From NCBI RefSeq assembly GCF_040939455.1, contig NC_134117.1, forward strand, positions 26,901,501-26,965,500: a stretch of 64,000 nucleotides of DNA. The letters are read 5' to 3'. Below the pieces are notes generated by a model. It had not been told where the DNA came from and did no database searches. It saw nothing but the letters and a program-made list of their open reading frames with translations. The DNA comes from Microcebus murinus. Its lineage: Eukaryota > Chordata > Mammalia > Primates > Cheirogaleidae. Of this stretch, positions 58,190-64,000 are shown piece after piece (the stretch's first letter is position 1; each line of letters opens with the position of its first letter). The position numbers were made by a program, and so were the translations under genes.

Positions 58190-58251
58190 AATTGTATATT
58201 TTATAACAGTAATTGATGGTAATTGTATATTTTATAATGGTCATTGATGGT
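58190..58251. repeat. Tandem duplication, 2 x 31 bp
   Basis: Units at 58190-58220 and 58221-58251 share AATTGTATATTTTATAA and ATTGATGGT and differ at three positions. Related TGTATATTTT motifs precede them from 58156. Confidence 0.9.
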
Positions 58252-59629
58252 CATTGTTTTAGGGAGAAATTTCAGAGTTGAGAAACCTAGATTTTAACTT
58301 TGCCTTTTGCTTCACATGTATCCTGAGGCTAGCCTTAGCTTCCTCATTCATAAACTTGAAATTCTAGTATGTGTCTTTTGCTAATATTTATTCAACCCAT
58401 ATTTGAGCCCCTATTGTCTGTAGCACTGTGTTCCTAGGGATACGTAAATGATAAGACTTGATCCAATCCCAGCCCTCACTAAAGTTATAGTCCAATAAGT
58501 AGATATATCTACCAAATAATTATAGTTCAAATAATGCCAAATTATTATAGTTCACTAGGATTATGGCTATATTGGATGAATTTGTCTACATTGGCCTAGG
58601 GGAATCAGAGGGGTTATCATGAAGGAAGTGGTGCTCAAAATTTCCTACTCTTACATTAAAATTCTTATTAGCAGCTGTTTTAGAAATCAAGGACTTTTTG
58701 AAAAACTAAAAGGCATAGGCACAGCATAATGGTTTTCAAGTGGGCCTAGCCAAAAGAAGAGTATATACTAAGCAGGAAACTATACAGTAAACTAATGCTA
58801 ATGAACAGGGCTTTTTCTTTTAAAATAGCTTTAAGTTTATATTCTCTTAGAAGGAAAAAGCCCCAAACTAACATTCTTGTGTCTTTGAGTCAGATAATTT
58901 TTTTTTCATAATGGTTAAGAGATGTTTGCTTATGATACAAACTTATTTGCTAGCATATGATTTCTAGAGAACAAATAGGCCCACCTTCTTTAAAGAACTT
59001 TTGTTTATAATCGCCTTCCCCTTCACATCGCTGACTCCAGGCCAATATTTTTTGATCTTCCATATGAATAGATTCACAAAACCTGATTTTCATGAGACCT
59101 CACACAACCAAACAGCCTCATATTCAATGGTGATGTTTACTACTTTATTTCTTTTAACTTAATTGTATCTGTGGTAACTTCATAATTTTTTTTATGAACT
59201 AGCAATACCCAACCCAGTATATGGAAAATTTTTCTTCATGTCATCTTTACTTTCTTTGTAAAAGAGGAGAATAGAAGAGGAGAAAGGGGCTCACACTGAT
59301 TTTGCAGCCAAAATACACTCTGGAGTATTTGTTGGGTATTGAATGCTGCCACTTTTGTTCTTGAGAAAAACACTTCTCTTGAGAAGAAAAGGCAGTAAAG
59401 AGACAACCCCATCTAGCACAAGAGCTTCCTGTTTAGCATTATCATTCCATTCTTGGAGTTGCCCACTTTCAGCTGGGAATTAATCCATTCCACCCTGTTG
59501 AGAATGACTCGTTTGCTTGGCCAAAGTTGTCATTTCAGCATTTAGTACTCTAGGCAAGGATTCCAAGAAACTCATAAAAAGCTAACCAGATAAGAAATTT
59601 TCTAAATTAAATAGAATTTATAGCTGAAA
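58252..59629. other. No gene seen; one possible old SINE/LINE remnant
   Basis: 58380-58500 (TAGGGATACGTAAATGATAAG, CAGCCCTCACTAAAGTTATAG) resembles an old MIR/L2-type repeat. Otherwise single-copy-looking. Confidence 0.4.
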
Positions 59630-59772
59630 TGTCATTAGAAGTTAAGTTTAACACTGCTACGTTATAGATGAATAAACTGAGGCTACTCGTTCAAGGTCAC
59701 ACAGTTTGCCTAGGTGAGACTAAAATCCAAACTTTGGATACTTGAGTTCATTGTTCTTCCCACTACGCTGCA
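59630..59772 (+). mobile_element. MIR SINE fragment, sense
   Basis: TAAACTGAGGCTACTCGTTCAAGG, TCACACAGTTTGCCTAGGTG and TTGTTCTTCCCACTACGCTGC match the 3' half of a sense MIR. Confidence 0.85.
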
Positions 59773-61238
59773 AAATGTTTTCTTTCTTTCCTGGAAATGA
59801 AATAACATTTTTTCCAATTGAAAGGCCATTTCCAATTAAAGACAATTTGTATGTGTACTCCAAAATTTTTATTGAAGGGCTGCTCTGTTGAATGCAGAGG
59901 TAGGCACTCGCAATATGGCTCTGGATGAGCCTACATGACCTATACGCAGATTCATGACAACACATGGAGAATAAGTGCTCTACTCTCAGAGAGGGGAATA
60001 AAGTATTGTGGGACCCAAAGTAACTCTGCTCAGGGGTTAGAGAAGAGCTTCACTAAGTGGATGTCTTACCAAAGTCTTGAAGGAAGCATATGAATTGTAA
60101 CATGCATGAGAGGAAATACTTTACTTTTATTGAAAATGTGACATATATTTAGCCTTTTTTTTGGCTTCCTGAGACTTTCAAGTCCCTGTAGTAGAGGTGA
60201 CACAAGAGAATCTAATTTAAGAAAATAATTCATGCTAAGAGGATAAAGTCTATGGCATAAATCTAGGAGGGACTTTTTAATTCTCTTTAAGTCTTTTATT
60301 TGTATTTTTGGTGGCTGGTGGTAGTTGTTAATATGGTCTCTTTTTAGGGTAATGATTAGATTTTAGGTATAGATGATGGAGAAAAATAGACTCTCTGTCA
60401 TGTGTTTGTTTTTTTAATACAATTATGATTGTTTACAATCATGTGATATAATTACATTATATCATTATAATTATATTACAATTATGTGATGATATAAATT
60501 AGCCATGAAATATTATATGGAAAGAAAGTGGAAGAAACAGATTTCTATTACAAACGTGAAGGGTATCCTGTGTTACTAAAATAAACTGTGGTTTTTTTCC
60601 TAAATAGTGTCTTCTCTTGGTCATACCACAGGTTGTCACAGGTCACTTTCAGTAGGCCTTCTCTTTTTAGTTTATACCTGTTAGTCTGAAGTTTTGAAAT
60701 ACATGGGTAGTACTTTTCTGTTAATCTCTCAGAACACAATAAGCTTTCAGTAGACTCAAATCCTACAGCAAAAGTCAGTTTTCCAACTGCCTAGTTACCC
60801 GTCTCTGTATTTCTTGATTCTTAGCTTTTTCCTATCTAGTAGCTCAAAGTAACAGTATCATCTTTTAACTCTCCAATATCTTTGAACTATCTTTTGAAGA
60901 GAAGGCATGCACTGTCATTGTCTACTTCAGATATTTTTAATTCTTTTATGTAGAAAGGAATATAGCCTATTTTATTAGAGTTAAAAGTAATATTTTTATA
61001 TCCTGTTTGAAAAAGCAAAACAGATTTAAGCTGTTAAAATATCTTCTTAAAGATAGTCCTGTCTTGCTTGTCAGTGGAATATTAATATTTATAGAAGGCT
61101 ATTGGAATGCTCTCTTAGAATAATGAGTCTAAGAGATACCTAGTGTTCACTTTGTTCCCCTTCCTCATTCCAAGAAAACCAAATATGCTAAATGAGGTCT
61201 ACATTGACTGTTCATCTATAAATTCATGAGCTTCCATT
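59773..61238. other. No gene seen
   Basis: Single-copy-looking. A small hairpin-capable palindrome ATGATTGTTTACAATCAT is at 60425-60442 in an AT-rich patch (60415-60500). Confidence 0.5.
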
Positions 61239-61256
61239 AAAATCCCAATAATGGTA

Positions 61257-61779
61257 TCTCATTGTGGTTTTTATTTGCATTTCTCTGATGATTAGTACAG
61301 TTTATGCTATCCTGTATTAAGCTTAAGCCCGTTATTCAAAGTGAGGTGACACAAGATCAGGAAAATGGGCTCCACATGTACTTGCCATCAAATTGGTACT
61401 GACTGATTAAAATTATGGTGCTCAAATGATGGTAGTGCTTACCAGGGATTTGGGGTGGGGGGGACCCACATCTTAGGGGATATGGCAAGCACTGTGGGGG
61501 GGAAGGGCTTACCTCTAACCCTTCTAAGTGACAGGCAAAGATATAAAATGCAACCAAAATGTCAAAAAAACACGAAACAAAACAAAACAAAAAAAGTTTA
61601 TTGGGTGGGAGGGGGGAGGAGGGGATGGGTGTATACTTACATAATGAGTGTGATGCATACCACCTGGAGGATGGACAGGCTTGAAGCTCTGACATGGCGG
61701 CGGGGGGAGGGATGGCAAGGGCAATATATGTAACCTTAACAATATTTGTACCCCCATAATATGATGAAATAAAAAGAAA
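61257..61779 (+). mobile_element. Short L1 with 40-bp 5' inversion, third 3'-UTR type
   Basis: 61257-61296 is antisense ORF2 (TCTCATTGTGG...GCATTTCTCTGATGATTAG). After about 61320 it is sense: the end of ORF2 (CTCCACATGTACTTGCCATC) and a long 3' UTR with several G-rich runs, ending CCCCCATAATATGATGAAATAAAAAG. A perfect 18-bp TSD AAAATCCCAATAATGGTA lies at 61239-61256 and 61780-61797. Confidence 0.92.
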
Positions 61780-61797
61780 AAAATCCCAATAATGGTA

Positions 61798-62390
61798 ATT
61801 TGAGTAGTTTTTATAAATCATTTATTAACTGAAATCAAATGTATATAAGGTACAATGCTAGGTGCCTTGGAGAAAAAGAAGTTGAATATATGTTCTTGAT
61901 TTCTAGGGTAGCTCACATAAACAGAGTGTTAAATATTGATCTAAAAATAAATGCCAATATAAAAATAGCATTTAGAATTACAAAGTTAATGGAAAATTTT
62001 GAAATTAAATTGTTATAATTCATGCTTAGTATTGGTTGAGGTAGAGGAAGGTGTGGTTCTATGGAGAGAGCACCAACCCATTTTCCAAATTAGATGGGAA
62101 ATATGGAGATAAATTGCTAAGAAATGATAAAGGGCTAGAAAAACCAATGGCAAACATTTTTTAAAAGTTACAGTATCAAAATAGAAACTGATTAGTATTG
62201 AAAGATAGGGTTAATCTTTCAGAACTAAAGGATCTATTTGAGGGAAAATTTAAATATTTGGTTTCAAAAGATGCCTAGACTTTTATCAGATTAACACCAG
62301 ACAAAAGGATATGGAACATTTTCTAGAAAAATTAGCAAAAAGTAGTAAATTCTTAAGAAGTCAGAAAGGCCAGCAGGACTAGAATGCTGA
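61798..62390. other. No gene seen
   Basis: Single-copy-looking. Weak old-repeat texture at 61830-61900. Confidence 0.45.
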
Positions 62391-62585
62391 CTTCAACATC
62401 AAGTCCCACATCAACAGTGGGGCTTTGGAAAATAACTTAATCTCTTTAAGCCTCAGCTTTCTTAGCTGTACAGTGGGGATAATAATAATATCAACTTCAT
62501 AAGGCTGTTGTGAAGATTAAGTAGTGTTTAGGGCTTAGCACATGCTCAGCTTAAAGTAAGCCCTTAAGTAGCAACCCTTATTAAT
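62391..62585 (-). mobile_element. MIR SINE, antisense
   Basis: TAACTTAATCTCTTTAAGCCTCAG, CTGTACAGTGGGGATAATAATAA, GGCTGTTGTGAAGATTAAG and GGGCTTAGCACATGCTCAGC follow the antisense MIR order. Confidence 0.87.
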
Positions 62586-63058
62586 ATTATATAACCAAAG
62601 CTTGGAAAAAGAGTAGGAGTTTAAAATATGATAATATATATTTAATTTTAACATTGTTTTTCTTTTATATTAAAATCACAATTGCTTTTCTTATAGAAAA
62701 GTTCACGAGAACCCTAACAATTTAGTTAACTTTTGTAGGTTTAAAGAATTTTTTGCTGAAATATTATTGATAAAATATTGCTAACATGATCTATATCAAT
62801 AAAATAATTATCATAAGTAGAGATAGACTATTTTAAGAAATTTTTAAGAATTAAAGTTTTCTACATACCTAAATGCAACAGATAATTTTTTTCATTTTTA
62901 ATGACTCAGTAAGATAGAGTTAAGAATAAAAGAGGGACATTAGAAGTACTCATCTGTGTTTATTATATTGTATTAAGGTAATTAGATTTTATCCTATAAA
63001 TTTTAGGAAGCATAAAAGGCATTAGGATTGAACTACAGGGTATTTGCAAATATAGAAC
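62586..63058. other. No gene seen
   Basis: AT-rich and unassigned. Confidence 0.45.
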
Positions 63059-63386
63059 TATCCTTTGGTGTCCATGGGGAATTGGTTCCAGGACCCCCAC
63101 GGATACCAAAATCCAAGGATGTTCAAGTCTCTTATATAAAATGGTGTAGTGCCTGCATATAACCTACACACATCCTCCTGTAACTTTAAATCGTCTCTAG
63201 ATTACTTAGAGTACCTAACACAATATAAATGCTATGTAAATAGTTGTTATACTGTATTAGTTTTTAAAATTTTTACTATTTTTTGTTGTCATGTTGTTAA
63301 TTTTTATTTATTTATTTTCAACCCATAGTTGGTTGAATCCATGTATTGGAACCCATGGAACTTGCAGATATGCAGGGCCCACTGTA
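63059..63386 (+). mobile_element. Tigger-type (pogo) DNA transposon remnant, second copy
   Basis: GGTTCCAGGACCCCCACGGATAC, TCAAGTCTCTTATATAAAATGG, AATCGTCTCTAGATTACTTAG and a GGGCCCACTGTA end. It is the same element type and orientation as 5845-6167. Confidence 0.82.
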
Positions 63387-63624
63387 TAGGCTCTCTTAAA
63401 ATATGAAGTGTTACTAGTATCTTGTGTCAGAATTTAATGACAAAGGGCTGAGATTGTATTAAATTTGGTAATGGGAAAGGTGGACCTTCAAGAAAAAGAG
63501 GATCAGTGAGAGCAATAGAACCTCAAACAAGTTGCAGCCACAGAAGCCCCAGCCATGCCAGAGTCTTGACAACTTCACGAGGAGACAGTAACTTTTCCTA
63601 TCCACATTTTTTGAAAGCATAAAA

Positions 63625-63800
63625 TCTGGGGTTCAGTCCTTGTTCTTCCACTTACTAGCATTTTCATTTTGGACATGTCACTTAATTTCTGTGAACCCCT
63701 TTTCTTATCTGTAAAATGAGGATAATGATTTCTATCTAGCTCATAGGATTGTTTTCAAGATTAAGTGAAATAATGTACATAGAAGTACTTTACAAATTAT
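63625..63800 (-). mobile_element. MIR SINE, antisense
   Basis: CTTCCACTTACTAGC, GTCACTTAATTTCTGTGAACCCC, TTATCTGTAAAATGAGGATAATG and AGGATTGTTTTCAAGATTAAG are a typical antisense MIR. The rest of the window to 64000 is unassigned AT-rich sequence. Confidence 0.88.
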
Positions 63801-64000
63801 TAATATAAAACTCTACCTAATCATGAGGCAATATTGCTATAAAGGGATATTCCTAGGTGTTAAGTAGATTGTGTTTAAAAAATAATTTACAATAATTATT
63901 ATTGAAAAAAGTTTGTAACCTTGTATCATCAAATAGAATTTTACTGACTCTTTATTGATTTAATTAGTGGAGATACTTAGATTGTAAAAAGAGAATGCTA

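Noticed and set aside
60415..60500. AT-rich palindromic patch as a replication or matrix element
   Set aside because: The palindrome is only 8-bp arms. AT richness is common in this window and no further signal supports a function.

Overview
The window is nuclear DNA of a primate, most likely a strepsirrhine (lemur or loris/galago group). It holds dimeric 7SL-derived Alu elements, L1, MIR, L2 and Tigger/hAT fossils at vertebrate density. Several Alus carry a middle block with TTGGCCAATTAATTTCT followed by a TA-rich run, which I do not know from human AluS/AluY. The young L1s end in 3' UTRs unlike those of human L1PA. The species call is an inference from these repeats.

Protein-coding content is very sparse. 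I can defend one coding exon of a host gene: 24913-25074, plus strand, 162 bp, phase 1 at both ends, with a good polypyrimidine tract/AG and a GTAAGG donor. I do not recognise its gene. If it is real, much of the flanking DNA is intronic. The other gene-like feature is a processed pseudogene of DNAJC19 (TIM14/PAM18) at 48657-49257. It has perfect 14-bp target-site duplications (TSDs), a lost start codon, a premature stop and a 4-nt deletion that removes the HPD aspartate.

Layout. 1-3.4 kb: an Alu and an L2 in otherwise unremarkable sequence. 3.4-6.2 kb: an old minus-strand L1 invaded by an Alu piece and a twin-primed L1, next to a Tigger-type element. 6.9-7.1 kb: a hAT-type element. 8.0-14.0 kb: ancient plus-strand L1 cut by a younger L1 and two Alus. 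14.6-19.8 kb: ancient minus-strand L1/HAL1 cut by Alus and a young L1. 20-28 kb: the exon in mostly unique sequence with MIRs. 28.2-35.4 kb: an old near-full-length minus-strand L1. 36.3-38.0 kb: an Alu and a short L1. 39.3-46.2 kb: a young full-length plus-strand L1 carrying an Alu. 46.5-51.0 kb: ancient minus-strand L1/HAL1 with a Tigger-type insert and the DNAJC19 pseudogene. 51.3-54.2 kb: a large twin-primed L1. 54.2-64 kb: mostly unique sequence with MIRs, one Alu, a small twin-primed L1 and a second Tigger-type copy.

The genes do not form a pathway. The window is best read as a retrotransposition record. TSDs can be paired by eye for about a dozen insertions, and L1 is probably responsible for the L1, Alu and DNAJC19 copies. 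No L1 copy here looks active: each is truncated, inverted, frameshifted or stop-riddled. I found no CRISPR array, tRNA, rRNA or new defence-like system. The most unusual single event is a 51-nt templated insertion flanked by 20-bp duplications inside the old L1.
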